A stretch of 60,828 bases of DNA from assembly GCF_001542915.1 (NCBI RefSeq), contig NZ_LNNH01000011.1, positions 1 to 60,828 on the forward strand, given 5' to 3'. This DNA is from Peribacillus simplex (GTDB lineage Bacteria; Bacillota; Bacilli; Bacillales; DSM-1321). Below the pieces are notes generated by a model. That model was not told the origin of the DNA. It saw nothing but the letters and a program-made list of their open reading frames with translations, and ran no database searches. A program made the position numbers and the translations under genes. Below are positions 12,309-20,875 of this stretch, one piece after another; within the stretch, counting starts at the first letter, position 1; every line of letters starts with the position of its first letter.

Positions 12309-12959
12309 TTGTTCAAGATGTTTAAAGAGGATATCGAAGTGGTTTTTGATCAAGACCCTGCTGCGCGCAGCTATTTGGAGGTCATCTTGACTTATGCGGG
12401 TTTACATGCAATCTGGAGTCATAGGATGGCACACGCCCTGTTTAAGAAGAAGTTTTTTTTCCTGGCGAGAAGCATATCCCAAGTCAGCCGCTTTTTTACC
12501 GGGATCGAAATCCATCCAGGGGCCACCATCGGCCGACGCTTCTTCATCGACCACGGAATGGGAATCGTCATCGGCGAGACGTGCGAGATTGGTGATAATG
12601 TATCTGTCTTTCAAGGCGTAACCCTTGGCGGGACAGGAAAGGAAAAGGGGAAACGTCATCCGACGATAAAGGATAATGTGCTGATTGCAACAGGAGCAAA
12701 GGTTCTGGGTTCGATCACTATCGGGGAGAACTCCAAAATCGGTGCGGGATCGGTCGTTTTAAAGGAAGTTCCGCCTAATTCAACCGTGGTTGGCATTCCA
12801 GGCAAAGTGGTCATTCAAGATGGCATCAAAATCAAAAAAGACTTAAATCATTGTGATCTTCCGGATCCGATCGCCGACCGCTTCAAGGAAATGGAAAGTG
12901 AAATCAGGTTCCTGAAAGCGAAAATGGCCGAACAGAAGCAGGAAGAAAGGAGTTTATAA
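12309..12959 (+). CDS. cysE: Serine O-acetyltransferase
   Basis: The 216-residue left-handed beta-helix acetyltransferase makes O-acetylserine, the cysteine precursor. Hexapeptide repeats run from about residue 60 to 165, with the catalytic His-Asp region in [13 protein letters not shown] and the CoA loop [13 protein letters not shown]. The TTG at 12309 sits 6 bases after the SD AGGGGGG and matches homologue length; an ATG at 12318 is possible. It lies under the Cys T-box and one base ahead of cysS, coupling cysteine supply to its use on tRNA. Confidence 0.95.
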   Translation: MFKMFKEDIEVVFDQDPAARSYLEVILTYAGLHAIWSHRMAHALFKKKFFFLARSISQVSRFFTGIEIHPGATIGRRFFIDHGMGIVIGETCEIGDNVSVFQGVTLGGTGKEKGKRHPTIKDNVLIATGAKVLGSITIGENSKIGAGSVVLKEVPPNSTVVGIPGKVVIQDGIKIKKDLNHCDLPDPIADRFKEMESEIRFLKAKMAEQKQEERSL

Positions 12960-12960
12960 T

Positions 12961-14358
12961 ATGACGATTAAAATTTATAACACGGCTACCAGAAAAAAAG
13001 AGACCTTCGTCCCGATGGAAGAGGGTAAGGTGAAAATGTATGTATGCGGTCCAACTGTCTATAATTACATCCATATTGGCAATGCCAGACCGGCAATCGT
13101 GTTTGATACGGTTCGCAGGTATTTGGATTACCGTGGATATGATGTTCATTTCGTTTCCAATTTCACGGATGTCGACGATAAACTGATCCGCGCGGCAAAA
13201 GAGTTGGGGGAAGATGTCCCGACCATATCCAAGCGCTTCATCGAGGCATATTTCGAAGATGTATCTGCACTGGGTTGCAAAAAGGCGGATGCCCACCCTA
13301 CCGTAATCGAGAACATGGATGCTATCATTGATTTCATCTCGACACTGATTGAAAAAGGATTCGCTTATGAATCCGAGGGGGACGTGTATTTCCGGACTCG
13401 TAAGTTTGACGGCTATGGCAAGCTTTCGCACCAGTCGATCGATGAGCTGCGAGTGGGGGCCCGTATTGAAATCGGCGAGAAAAAACAAGATGCCCTTGAT
13501 TTCGCCTTGTGGAAGGCGGCCAAGGATGGTGAAATTTCTTGGGAAAGCCCTTGGGGAAGCGGACGTCCTGGCTGGCATATCGAATGCTCCGCAATGGTCA
13601 AAAAGTATTTGGGCGACACAATCGACATTCATGCTGGAGGTCAAGACCTTGCCTTCCCGCATCATGAAAATGAGATTGCCCAATCTGAAGCACTGACAGG
13701 CAAGACCTTTGCGAATTATTGGATGCATAATGGGTATATAAATATTGATAATGAAAAAATGTCTAAATCGTTAGGGAATTTCGTTCTTGTTCATGACATC
13801 ATCAAGAATCATGATCCACAAGTGTTACGGTTCTTCATGTTATCGGTCCATTATCGCCATCCCATCAATTATAGTGAAGAGGTGCTTGAAAATGTCAAGG
13901 CAGCCCTCGATCGTCTGAGGACATCTTATCAAAACTTAAAGCACCGTCTTCAGGCAAGCGACGGATTGACCGAAAACAATGAGGCCTGGATCGCGAAGGT
14001 TAATGAATTACAAGACCAGTTCATTGCTGAAATGGACGATGACTTCAATACAGCCAATGCGATTTCCATCCTTTTTGAACTATCCAAACAGGCAAATTAT
14101 TACTTGATGGAGAAAAATACACATAAGGAAGTCATTGATGCTTTCCTTGAAAAATTCAGTACCCTATTTTCTGTCCTGGGTCTGTCCCTGGAAGAGGAGG
14201 GGCTGTTGGATGAAGAAATCGAAGGCTTGATCCAGCAAAGAATACAAGCGCGTAAGGACCGTGACTTCGGGCTATCTGATGAAATTCGTGACCGCTTGAA
14301 AAGCATGAATATCATATTAGAGGATACCCCTCAAGGTACAAGATGGAAAAGAGGGTAA
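12961..14358 (+). CDS. cysS: Cysteinyl-tRNA synthetase
   Basis: The 465-residue class I synthetase shows the zinc Cys in [10 protein letters not shown] (about 28), the HIGH motif HIGNARPAI (about 38), further zinc ligands in WHIECSAM and the HHENE segment, and the KMSKS motif EKMSKSLGN (about 267). It charges tRNA-Cys. Only one base separates it from cysE, so both answer to the T-box. SD AAAGGAG overlaps the end of cysE. Confidence 0.98.
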   Translation: MTIKIYNTATRKKETFVPMEEGKVKMYVCGPTVYNYIHIGNARPAIVFDTVRRYLDYRGYDVHFVSNFTDVDDKLIRAAKELGEDVPTISKRFIEAYFEDVSALGCKKADAHPTVIENMDAIIDFISTLIEKGFAYESEGDVYFRTRKFDGYGKLSHQSIDELRVGARIEIGEKKQDALDFALWKAAKDGEISWESPWGSGRPGWHIECSAMVKKYLGDTIDIHAGGQDLAFPHHENEIAQSEALTGKTFANYWMHNGYINIDNEKMSKSLGNFVLVHDIIKNHDPQVLRFFMLSVHYRHPINYSEEVLENVKAALDRLRTSYQNLKHRLQASDGLTENNEAWIAKVNELQDQFIAEMDDDFNTANAISILFELSKQANYYLMEKNTHKEVIDAFLEKFSTLFSVLGLSLEEEGLLDEEIEGLIQQRIQARKDRDFGLSDEIRDRLKSMNIILEDTPQGTRWKRG

Positions 14359-14361
14359 GGA

Positions 14362-14784
14362 ATGCTTCATTACGATAGTAAGATAGATGCAAAAATGCTG
14401 AACAGTCTTGCTTTAGCTTATATAGGTGATGCCGTATACGAAACGTATATCCGGCATCACCTCATTCAAAACGGAGCGGTCAAGCCCAATCTGCTGCACA
14501 AGAAAGCTACGTCTTTTGTAGCGGCTAAAGCTCAAAATAAAATCATCCATTTTTTCTTGGAGTCGGATTGGTTATCGGAAGAGGAATCAGCTGTCGTTCG
14601 GCGGGGCCGAAATGCGAAATCCGGTTCTGTCCCGAAGAATACGGATGTGCAAACGTATCGCTACAGTACAGCCTTTGAGGCACTGATGGGCTATTTATAT
14701 TTATCGGGCCGAATTGAAAGAATGGAAGAACTCATAAAAAAAGCTATTGAATACATTGAAGAAGAAAAGGGGCGGAACCCATGA
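14362..14784 (+). CDS. mrnC: Mini-ribonuclease III (MrnC)
   Basis: The 140-residue protein is an RNase III catalytic domain without the double-stranded RNA-binding domain. The signature [12 protein letters not shown] (about 14-25) carries the acidic metal site. It trims the ends of 23S pre-rRNA and is stimulated by ribosomal protein L3, encoded in this window as rplC. The last 4 bases overlap the start of rlmB. Confidence 0.95.
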   Translation: MLHYDSKIDAKMLNSLALAYIGDAVYETYIRHHLIQNGAVKPNLLHKKATSFVAAKAQNKIIHFFLESDWLSEEESAVVRRGRNAKSGSVPKNTDVQTYRYSTAFEALMGYLYLSGRIERMEELIKKAIEYIEEEKGRNP

Positions 14785-15524
14785 GTGAAGAATATATCAT
14801 CGGCAGGAACCCCGTTTTGGAAGCTCTTCGCTCCGAACGGGATATTAATAAAATTTGGATAGCGGAGGGGTCGCAAAAAGGCTCGATGCAGCCGCTAATT
14901 GGTTTGGCGAAGGAAAAGAAGGTATTCATGCAGATCGTCCCGAAGAAAAAAATTGACCAAATGGTTGAAGGCATCCATCAAGGAGTTGTCGCACAAGTTG
15001 CGGCATATGAATATGTGGAATTGGATGACTTATTCGCAAAAGCGGCAGAACGGGAAGAAGCACCTTTTTTCATGATTCTTGATGAAGTAGAAGATCCCCA
15101 TAATTTAGGTTCGATCATGAGAACGGCTGATGCAGTCGGGGCCCATGGAATCATTATTCCGAAAAGAAGAGCGGTGGGCTTAACGGCAACCGTGGCGAAG
15201 GCTTCGACGGGTGCGATTGAGTATATCCCGGTGGCACGCGTCACCAATTTGGCGAGAGCGGTGGAAGAGTTGAAAGAGCGCGGTGTATGGATTGTCGGTA
15301 CTGACGCGAAAGGCAGCGATGACTACCGTAACATGGATGGAAAGATGCCGATCGGCCTCGTCATCGGAAGTGAAGGAAAAGGGATGGCCCGGTTAATGAA
15401 AGAAAAATGCGATTTCCTCATCCGTTTGCCTATGGCTGGCCAAGTAACGTCGTTAAATGCATCAGTCGCAGCCGGATTACTGATGTATGAGGTCTATCGC
15501 AAAAGAAATCCTTTAGGACAATAA
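14781..15524 (+). CDS. rlmB: RlmB, 23S rRNA 2'-O-ribose methyltransferase
   Basis: The 247-residue SpoU-family trefoil-knot methyltransferase has an N-terminal substrate-binding domain (about 1-75) and the three SPOUT motifs: [16 protein letters not shown] (about 107), [10 protein letters not shown] (about 195) and [17 protein letters not shown] (about 215). It uses SAM to methylate a guanosine in the 23S peptidyl-transferase region. It overlaps mrnC by 4 bases, so two 23S maturation enzymes are made together. Confidence 0.95.
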   Translation: MSEEYIIGRNPVLEALRSERDINKIWIAEGSQKGSMQPLIGLAKEKKVFMQIVPKKKIDQMVEGIHQGVVAQVAAYEYVELDDLFAKAAEREEAPFFMILDEVEDPHNLGSIMRTADAVGAHGIIIPKRRAVGLTATVAKASTGAIEYIPVARVTNLARAVEELKERGVWIVGTDAKGSDDYRNMDGKMPIGLVIGSEGKGMARLMKEKCDFLIRLPMAGQVTSLNASVAAGLLMYEVYRKRNPLGQ

Positions 15525-15528
15525 TGGG

Positions 15529-16038
15529 ATGGATATTCTGTTGGTGGACGGTTATAACATTATAGGGGCCTGGCCGGAACTGAGAGAATTAAAAGAACGG
15601 GACCTTGCTGCCGCAAGAGATAGATTGATTGAAATGATGGCGGAATATCAGGCATTTACCGGATCGCGGGTAATTGTCGTATTCGACGCCCAATATGTTC
15701 AGGGAATCGCCCGTATTTTCAAAAATCATAAAGTTGACGTAATTTTTACAAAAGAAAATGAAACCGCGGATGAGAGAATAGAAAAGATGGCCATTGAGCT
15801 GAATAATGTCAAAACGCAGATTCAAGTGGCCACCTCCGACTTCACCGAGCAGTGGGTGATCTTTGGCCAAGGGGCTCTAAGGAAATCAGCGCGTGAACTG
15901 CTTATTGAAATGGAAGAAATCCAAGGGGAAATCAAGAAAGATGTCAGAAAAACGACAACGATAAAACCGTCTGGCAAAATTCCTTTGAGTGAAGAAGTGG
16001 CAGAAATTTTTGAAAAATGGCGCCGCGGGAAAATTTGA
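15529..16038 (+). CDS. rae1: Rae1 (YacP), ribosome A-site endoribonuclease
   Basis: The 169 residues form a NYN/PIN-like nuclease. The first acidic motif is LLVDGYNIIGAWPEL (about 4-18), the second is VVFDAQYV, and DERIEKMA follows. In B. subtilis this protein enters the ribosomal A site and cleaves certain mRNAs during translation. It follows rlmB after 4 bases with a weak SD, suggesting coupled translation. The ATG at 15529 is the first in frame. Confidence 0.9.
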   Translation: MDILLVDGYNIIGAWPELRELKERDLAAARDRLIEMMAEYQAFTGSRVIVVFDAQYVQGIARIFKNHKVDVIFTKENETADERIEKMAIELNNVKTQIQVATSDFTEQWVIFGQGALRKSARELLIEMEEIQGEIKKDVRKTTTIKPSGKIPLSEEVAEIFEKWRRGKI

Positions 16039-16042
16039 ACCA

Positions 16043-16072
16043 TTGACGGGTAAATTTTACCTGCTGTATAAT
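16043..16072 (+). promoter_or_regulatory. Sigma-A promoter of sigH with palindromic spacer
   Basis: TTGACG (16043-16048), an 18-base spacer and a perfect TATAAT (16067-16072) lie upstream of sigH. The spacer contains the inverted repeat GGTAAA-T-TTTACC (16049-16061), in position for a repressor. In B. subtilis sigH is repressed by AbrB, which does not recognise a simple palindrome, so the role of this repeat is open. Confidence 0.8.
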
Positions 16073-16105
16073 ATTTCTATCTGAGTCAGGTCAGGGGGAT
16101 ATAAT

Positions 16106-16756
16106 GTGGGTCTCAAATTCGGAATGAAGCTGAACGAAAAGTATCTGCAGTTTGATGATGATGAATTGATAGGGTTGGTTCACACTGGTGACAGTGAAGC
16201 GCTGGATTATTTGATCCAAAAGTATCGTAATTTCGTAAGAGCAAAGGCAAGGACTTATTTCTTGATTGGTGCAGATAAGGAAGACATCGTGCAAGAAGGT
16301 ATGATCGGCCTGTATAAAGCCGTCCGTGATTTCAAGGGCGATAAGTTATCTTCCTTCAAAGCATTTGCAGAACTATGCATTACGAGGCAAATCATTACCG
16401 CTATTAAAACGGCAACACGTCAAAAACATATTCCGCTCAATTCCTATGTTTCCCTGGACAAGCCCATTTATGATGAGGAATCGGACCGAACTCTTATGGA
16501 TATTATATCGGGTACGAAAGTTCTGGACCCGGAAGAACTGATCATCAACAAAGAAGAGTTTGACGATATCGAATTGAAAATGGCCGAGCTCCTGAGTGAT
16601 CTTGAGAGAAAAGTATTGGCTCTTTACCTGGATGGACAAACCTACCAGGAAATTTCTGAAGAGTTGAACAGGCATGTTAAGTCAATCGACAACGCCCTTC
16701 AGCGGGTGAAAAGAAAGCTCGAGCGCTATTTGGAAGTAAGGGAAATCAGTTTATAA
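16106..16756 (+). CDS. sigH: Sigma-H, RNA polymerase sigma factor for early sporulation and competence
   Basis: The 216-residue sigma-70-type factor has region 2 with GADKEDIVQEGMIGLYKAV (about 50-70) and ELCITRQIITAIKTATRQ (about 90-107), and region 4 with a helix-turn-helix (TYQEISEELNRHVKSIDNAL, about 175-195). It directs spo0A, spo0F and other transition-phase genes. The GTG at 16106 is in frame and 7 bases after AGGGGG; an overlapping ATG at 16104 is out of frame. Confidence 0.97.
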   Translation: MGLKFGMKLNEKYLQFDDDELIGLVHTGDSEALDYLIQKYRNFVRAKARTYFLIGADKEDIVQEGMIGLYKAVRDFKGDKLSSFKAFAELCITRQIITAIKTATRQKHIPLNSYVSLDKPIYDEESDRTLMDIISGTKVLDPEELIINKEEFDDIELKMAELLSDLERKVLALYLDGQTYQEISEELNRHVKSIDNALQRVKRKLERYLEVREISL

Positions 16757-16895
16757 TCCCTCCGCTTTTTCCGCTTAATTTCATCTGTCCCTTCTCCACT
16801 TGGAAATTTAATTTTCACTAAATTATTTAAATGGATGTCAGGAAACCGAAGTCGCGCCCGAACGGTATCCGTACTGGGTGAATCCCGCTTTGATA

Positions 16896-16924
16896 TTGAC
16901 AATAAAAGACAGCCGTGATAAGGT
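16896..16924 (+). promoter_or_regulatory. Promoter of rpmG-secE
   Basis: TTGACA (16896-16901), a 17-base spacer and TAAGGT preceded by TG (extended -10) lie 36 bases upstream of rpmG. The match is strong, as expected for translation and secretion genes. Confidence 0.75.
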
Positions 16925-16959
16925 TTTAGGGATATAGTAGATAGGAAAGGTGTATCTAA

Positions 16960-17109
16960 ATGCCCAAAAAAATCGTTCTTGCCTGCACGGATTGCGGTTC
17001 AAGAAATTACAGTTATGAAAGCAAACAATCGACAAGCGGCGAACGCCTGGAAATCAAGAAGTTTTGCAGTACATGCAATGCACATACAATTCATAAAGAA
17101 ACGAAATAA
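16960..17109 (+). CDS. rpmG: Ribosomal protein L33, zinc-binding form
   Basis: The 49-residue 50S protein begins [17 protein letters not shown] and has two CxxC pairs (CTDC and CSTC), so it is the zinc-binding C+ form. In Bacillus such copies are replaced by zinc-free paralogues in zinc starvation. SD GGAAAGGTG is about 10 bases upstream. It precedes secE, the usual order. It is small but clear from its sequence. Confidence 0.93.
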   Translation: MPKKIVLACTDCGSRNYSYESKQSTSGERLEIKKFCSTCNAHTIHKETK

Positions 17110-17161
17110 ATGTTTTATAAATAGATTGACAGAAGCTGTCTAATGCTTGGAGGATACATTC

Positions 17162-17344
17162 ATGAAACGTTTTACCGAATTTTTCAGCGGTGTCGTTCGC
17201 GAAATGCAAAAAGTAAGCTGGCCAAAACGCAAGGAGCTTACCAAATATACAATCGTGGTAGTAACGACTGTAATATTTATGGCTTTATTCTTTACAGTGG
17301 TCGATTTGGGCATTTCCGAATTAATTCGCTTAGTTATTGAATAA
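17162..17344 (+). CDS. secE: SecE, preprotein translocase subunit
   Basis: The 60-residue protein has a short amphipathic N-terminal helix with the conserved KVSWPKRKEL (about 17-26) and a single membrane span (about 30-55). It clamps SecY in the SecYEG channel. The ATG at 17162 follows GGAGG by about 9 bases and matches family length. A terminator-like hairpin follows before nusG. Confidence 0.96.
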   Translation: MKRFTEFFSGVVREMQKVSWPKRKELTKYTIVVVTTVIFMALFFTVVDLGISELIRLVIE

Positions 17345-17393
17345 GAGATTCGAAAATAAGGTATAATAGTGATAGAATAATATGTGTCAGCAG

Positions 17394-17416
17394 AAAAGCC
17401 CGGAAACGGGTTTTTT
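17394..17416 (+). terminator. Terminator or attenuator between secE and nusG
   Basis: CCCG / CGGG closed by a GAAA tetraloop is extended by AAAAG pairing with TTTTT and followed by AATTTG. It should stop most secE transcripts. A TATAAT (17362-17367) lies just upstream with only a poor -35. NusG expression may therefore depend on readthrough or on an unidentified promoter. Confidence 0.7.
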
Positions 17417-17566
17417 AATTTGTCTTTTTTAATAAGTTCAAAATCGCGCACTGCTGCACCATGAATCACCACAAAATATTCTAGTTAAGTCGGGATGACG
17501 CCGGAACTGGGTTTTTGGCTAAAACGTTCAAAGATAAAGCTCAATAAAGAAAAATGATCGATTGCA

Positions 17567-17590
17567 GGGAGGGAAGGACGTTAAAGTCCT
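17567..17590 (+). promoter_or_regulatory. nusG ribosome site with hairpin between SD and start
   Basis: The SD GGGAGGG lies about 22 bases from the nusG ATG, too far for normal initiation. Between them AGGAC (17575-17579) and GTCCT (17586-17590) can pair around the loop GTTAAA. Folding the hairpin brings the SD within about 6-7 bases of the start codon at 17596. The rest of 17417-17595 shows no other gene. Confidence 0.55.
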
Positions 17591-17595
17591 AACAC

Positions 17596-18129
17596 ATGGA
17601 AAAGAATTGGTATGTAGTTCACACCTATTCAGGTTATGAAAACAAGGTTAAAGCTAACTTGGAAAAACGTGTTGAAACGATGGGGATGGAAGATAAGATC
17701 TTCCGGGTTGTAGTTCCTGAAGAAGAAGAAACAGAAATTAAAGATGGTAAAAAGAAAGTAACCAAAAAGAAAGTATTTCCAGGATATGTACTGGTGGAAA
17801 TCATCATGACGGATGACTCCTGGTATGTAGTCCGGAATACGCCTGGTGTAACAGGTTTCGTAGGTTCGTCTGGAGCCGGTTCCAAACCGACTGCGTTACT
17901 TCCGGAAGAAATTGAAGTCGTTCTTAAGCGAATGGGCGTTGATGAAAGCAAATTCGAAGTTGATTTTGAACTCGGAGACACCGTTCAAGTTAAAGAAGGG
18001 CCATTTGCAACCTTTGCAGGACCGATAGAAGAACTTGATAAAGATAAAGGAAAAGTAAGGGTGCTAGTCAATATGTTCGGTCGTGATACACCGGTAGAAC
18101 TTGATTTTAACCAAGTGGAAAAATTATAA
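17596..18129 (+). CDS. nusG: NusG, transcription elongation and pausing factor
   Basis: The 177-residue protein has an NGN domain (about 1-110, starting MEKNWYVVHTYSGYENKVKA) that binds the RNA polymerase clamp, and a C-terminal KOW domain (about 125-177, GPFATFAGPIEEL) that contacts Rho or ribosomal protein S10. In Bacillus it stimulates pausing at T-rich sites. The start is fixed by homology although the SD is unusually far upstream. Confidence 0.97.
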   Translation: MEKNWYVVHTYSGYENKVKANLEKRVETMGMEDKIFRVVVPEEEETEIKDGKKKVTKKKVFPGYVLVEIIMTDDSWYVVRNTPGVTGFVGSSGAGSKPTALLPEEIEVVLKRMGVDESKFEVDFELGDTVQVKEGPFATFAGPIEELDKDKGKVRVLVNMFGRDTPVELDFNQVEKL

Positions 18130-18141
18130 ACGGAAAAAAAC

Positions 18142-18170
18142 TTGAAATTGCCATTTGAAAGTGGTAAAAT
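18142..18170 (+). promoter_or_regulatory. Promoter of rplK-rplA
   Basis: TTGAAA (18142-18147), a 17-base spacer and TAAAAT with an upstream TGG extended -10 lie 134 bases before rplK. The leader has an AT-rich 9-bp hairpin at 18217-18240 and the L1-type structure at 18245-18278. Confidence 0.75.
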
Positions 18171-18244
18171 TTCAAAGGTCAGTATGTTTCAATTTTTAGG
18201 CCTCAACGATACAAGCATTCTTTATTAATATATAAAGAATTCAA

Positions 18245-18278
18245 GATGAGTGGGAGGGTATACCCCTATTACCACATC
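18245..18278 (+). ncRNA. Probable ribosomal-protein L1 leader of rplK-rplA
   Basis: GATG-(AG)-TGG-(GA)-GGG-TATA-CCC-(CTATTA)-CCA-CATC folds as a stem with asymmetric internal loops just before the rplK SD. An interrupted stem in the rplK leader is the place and shape expected for L1 autoregulation, in which L1 binds a mimic of its 23S site. No exact match to a published model was tested. Confidence 0.55.
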
Positions 18279-18303
18279 ACGGACTTATAAGGAGGTGTGT
18301 CTC

Positions 18304-18729
18304 GTGGCTAAAAAAGTAATTAAAATGGTTAAATTGCAAATTCCTGCTGGTAAAGCGAATCCGGCACCGCCAGTCGGTCCTGCATTAGGTCAAGCTGGTG
18401 TAAACATCATGGGATTCTGTAAGGAGTTCAACGCTCGTACAGCAGATCAAGCTGGTCTAATTATTCCTGTTGAAATCACGGTATTTGAAGACCGTTCATT
18501 TACATTCATTACAAAAACTCCACCGGCTGCAGTATTGCTTAAGAAAGTAGCAGGTATCGAGTCTGGTTCTGGTGAACCTAACCGTAATAAAGTTGCTACA
18601 GTCAAGCGTGATCAAGTGCGCGAGATTGCTGAAACTAAAATGCCTGACCTAAACGCTGCAAACGTTGAAGCTGCAATGCGTATGGTTGAAGGTACTGCTC
18701 GCAGCATGGGTATTGTCATCGAAGACTAA
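18304..18729 (+). CDS. rplK: Ribosomal protein L11
   Basis: The 141-residue protein has the proline-rich N-terminal domain ([17 protein letters not shown], about 13-29), the thiostrepton-region contact, and a C-terminal domain that binds 23S helices 43-44 at the GTPase centre. The GTG at 18304 follows AAGGAGGTGT, and L11 proteins start here; an upstream in-frame start would add an unrelated 18 residues from the leader. It is followed by rplA, as usual. Confidence 0.97.
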   Translation: MAKKVIKMVKLQIPAGKANPAPPVGPALGQAGVNIMGFCKEFNARTADQAGLIIPVEITVFEDRSFTFITKTPPAAVLLKKVAGIESGSGEPNRNKVATVKRDQVREIAETKMPDLNAANVEAAMRMVEGTARSMGIVIED

Positions 18730-18757
18730 TCCATGTAATTGCTATTTGTTTCTACGG

Positions 18758-18786
18758 GGTTGCGATTGATACTCGCAACCTTTATT
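18758..18786 (+). terminator. Weak terminator-like hairpin between rplK and rplA
   Basis: A perfect 8-bp stem GGTTGCGA / TCGCAACC with a 7-base loop is followed by TTTATT. The short T run suggests partial termination or RNA processing. Confidence 0.5.
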
Positions 18787-18833
18787 CGTGGGAGGTCATT
18801 CCGTTAAAACCACAATTTAGGAGGATTTATATC

Positions 18834-19529
18834 ATGGCAAAAAAAGGTAAAAAGTATCTTGAAGCAGCTAAGCTTGTAGAAGTATCTAAGGCTTATGCTG
18901 TAACTGAAGCAATTGAAGTGGCTAAAAAAGCTAACTTCGCAAAATTCGATGCGACTGTTGAAGTTGCTTTCCGTTTAGGCGTAGACCCTAAGAAAGCTGA
19001 CCAACAAATTCGTGGAGCGGTTGTTCTACCGAATGGTACTGGTAAAACTCAACGCGTATTAGTATTCGCTAAAGGCGAAAAAGCAAAAGAAGCGGAAGCT
19101 GCTGGTGCTGACTACGTTGGCGAATCTGACTTCATCAACAAAATCCAACAAGGATGGTTCGAATTCGATGTAATCGTAGCGACTCCAGACATGATGGGTG
19201 AAGTTGGTAAACTTGGACGTGTTTTAGGACCAAAAGGTTTAATGCCTAACCCTAAAACTGGTACAGTAACATTTGACGTTACGAAAGCAGTAAATGAAAT
19301 CAAAGCTGGTAAAGTTGAATACCGCGTGGATAAAGCTGGTAACATCCATGCTCCAATCGGTAAAGTATCTTTCGAAGATGCTAAGCTAGTGGAAAACTTC
19401 ACTACTATCTATGATACATTGCTTAAAGTTAAACCTGCGGCTGCTAAAGGAACTTACATGAAAAACGTTTCTGTAACGACTACAATGGGCCCTGGCGTGA
19501 AAGTGGATCCTTCAACTTTCAATAAATAA
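18834..19529 (+). CDS. rplA: Ribosomal protein L1
   Basis: The 231-residue protein forms the L1 stalk and helps deacylated tRNA leave the E site. The conserved segment [18 protein letters not shown] (about 123-140) is present and two alpha/beta domains are expected. It is also the likely autoregulator that binds the rplK leader. SD TAGGAGG supports the ATG start. The stop codon abuts the -35 of the rplJ promoter. Confidence 0.98.
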   Translation: MAKKGKKYLEAAKLVEVSKAYAVTEAIEVAKKANFAKFDATVEVAFRLGVDPKKADQQIRGAVVLPNGTGKTQRVLVFAKGEKAKEAEAAGADYVGESDFINKIQQGWFEFDVIVATPDMMGEVGKLGRVLGPKGLMPNPKTGTVTFDVTKAVNEIKAGKVEYRVDKAGNIHAPIGKVSFEDAKLVENFTTIYDTLLKVKPAAAKGTYMKNVSVTTTMGPGVKVDPSTFNK

Positions 19530-19559
19530 TTGACATACCAAAACTATTATGGTTATAAT
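19530..19559 (+). promoter_or_regulatory. Promoter of rplJ-rplL
   Basis: A perfect TTGACA (19530-19535), an 18-base spacer and a perfect TATAAT (19554-19559). The -35 starts on the base after the rplA stop codon. Confidence 0.8.
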
Positions 19560-19591
19560 AAGTTTTGTTGTTAATAAATGAATATCATTTG

Positions 19592-19720
19592 TACCGTAGA
19601 CAGTAGGTGCTCCTATAAGAGCTTAATTCCCTGCCGAGGTAATTCGATAATAATAGTCGTTGACTATGACCTTTGAAATTACTGCCTTCATGTCTGCAAT
19701 AGAGATGAAGGCTTTTTCTT
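19592..19720 (+). ncRNA. L10 (rplJ) leader with terminator
   Basis: The leader between the promoter and rplJ carries the typical L10-leader core (GTACCGTAGACAGTAGGTG ... CCCTGCCGAGGTAATTCG). It ends in the hairpin GCCTTCAT / ATGAAGGC (19684-19712) and T5. L10-L12 complex bound to this RNA is known to lower rplJL expression in Bacillus by termination. The match is by recognition of conserved blocks. Confidence 0.85.
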
Positions 19721-19766
19721 TGAAACGGTATAAATGTTTTCAAGCAAATCTACAGGAGGTGTAAGG

Positions 19767-20267
19767 ATGAACGCAATTATTGAACAAAAGCAAAAGATCG
19801 TTGCTGAGATTTCTGAGAAACTGACTGCAAGCCAATCAACAGTAGTTGTTGACTACCGTGGATTGACTGTTGCTCAAGTAACAGAACTTCGTAAGCAACT
19901 TCGTGAAGCTGGCGTTGAGTTTAAAGTTTACAAAAACTCTTTAACTCGCCGTGCTGCTGAAAGTGCTGAACTTAGCGCTTTGAACGAATCATTAACAGGA
20001 CCAAACGCAATTGCATTCTCGACTGAAGATGTTATTGCGCCAGCAAAAATCCTTAACGATTTTGCGAAAAAACATGAAGCGTTAGAAATCAAAGCTGGAG
20101 TTATCGAAGGAAACGTTGCAACTGCTGAAGAAATCAAAGCTCTTGCAGAACTACCTTCTCGCGAAGGCCTACTTTCAATGCTACTCAGCGTGCTACAAGC
20201 ACCTATGCGCGGACTTGCTCTTGCTACAAAAGCAGTTGCAGAACAAAAAGAAGAACAAGGCGCGTAA
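19767..20267 (+). CDS. rplJ: Ribosomal protein L10
   Basis: The 166-residue protein has an N-terminal rRNA-binding domain and a C-terminal helix (about 135-166) that carries L7/L12 dimers to form the stalk recruiting GTPase factors. The ATG at 19767 follows ACAGGAGGTG by 6 bases; an in-frame ATG at 19734 lies in the leader and is rejected. It is co-transcribed with rplL, its partner. Confidence 0.97.
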   Translation: MNAIIEQKQKIVAEISEKLTASQSTVVVDYRGLTVAQVTELRKQLREAGVEFKVYKNSLTRRAAESAELSALNESLTGPNAIAFSTEDVIAPAKILNDFAKKHEALEIKAGVIEGNVATAEEIKALAELPSREGLLSMLLSVLQAPMRGLALATKAVAEQKEEQGA

Positions 20268-20329
20268 GCTAATCGCTTAACCTGCCTATTGAAACAAAAA
20301 AAACCAACCATTTCGAGGAGGAAATAACA

Positions 20330-20689
20330 ATGACTAAAGATCAAATCATTGAAGCAGTTAAAAACATGACTGTTTTAGAATTAAACGACCTTGTAAAAGC
20401 AATCGAAGAAGAATTTGGCGTAACTGCTGCTGCACCTGTAGCTGTAGCTGCTGCTGGCGGCGCTGTTGCTGAAGAAAAAACTGAGTTCGATGTAATCCTT
20501 ACATCTGCTGGAGATCAAAAAATCAAAGTCATCAAAGCTGTTCGTGAAGTAACTGGCCTTGGACTTAAAGAAGCAAAAGAACTTGTTGACAACACTCCAA
20601 AAGCAATCAAAGAAGCTGCTTCTAAAGAAGAAGCTGAAGAAATCAAAGCTAAACTTGAAGAAGTTGGAGCTGGCGTTGAAGTTAAGTAA
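20330..20689 (+). CDS. rplL: Ribosomal protein L7/L12
   Basis: The 119-residue stalk protein has an N-terminal dimerisation domain (about 1-30), an Ala/Gly-rich hinge ([19 protein letters not shown], about 34-52) and a C-terminal factor-binding domain with [20 protein letters not shown]. Several copies bind L10 and recruit EF-Tu, EF-G, IF2 and release factors. Strong SD CGAGGAGG. A terminator follows. Confidence 0.98.
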   Translation: MTKDQIIEAVKNMTVLELNDLVKAIEEEFGVTAAAPVAVAAAGGAVAEEKTEFDVILTSAGDQKIKVIKAVREVTGLGLKEAKELVDNTPKAIKEAASKEEAEEIKAKLEEVGAGVEVK

Positions 20690-20701
20690 TCTTGCATAAA
20701 C

Positions 20702-20732
20702 AAAAAGCTCGCTATCACTGGCGGGCTTTTTT
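20702..20732 (+). terminator. Terminator after rplL
   Basis: AAAAAGCTCGC pairs with GCGGGCTTTTT around the loop TATCACTG and ends in T6. It closes the rplJL unit. Confidence 0.85.
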
Positions 20733-20875
20733 CTCTTCATTTTTAAGAAATGACGGAAATCTGCCGTTGAATGTTTGGTTGATGGGCCTTGGCCGTCGAA
20801 CTTCCGGCATGCAAGCATCCCTTCTTCAAATATCTTCTCTCATAAATCTTCAATATTCCTTTCTGATAGGGGGAG

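Noticed and set aside
17140..17472. Minus-strand 110-codon frame opposite secE
   Set aside because: Antisense shadow crossing the secE-nusG terminator; no ribosome site.
20381..20818. Minus-strand open frame of 145 codons opposite rplL
   Set aside because: Its composition (long Phe/Ser runs) mirrors the Lys/Glu-rich rplL coding strand; it is a shadow.
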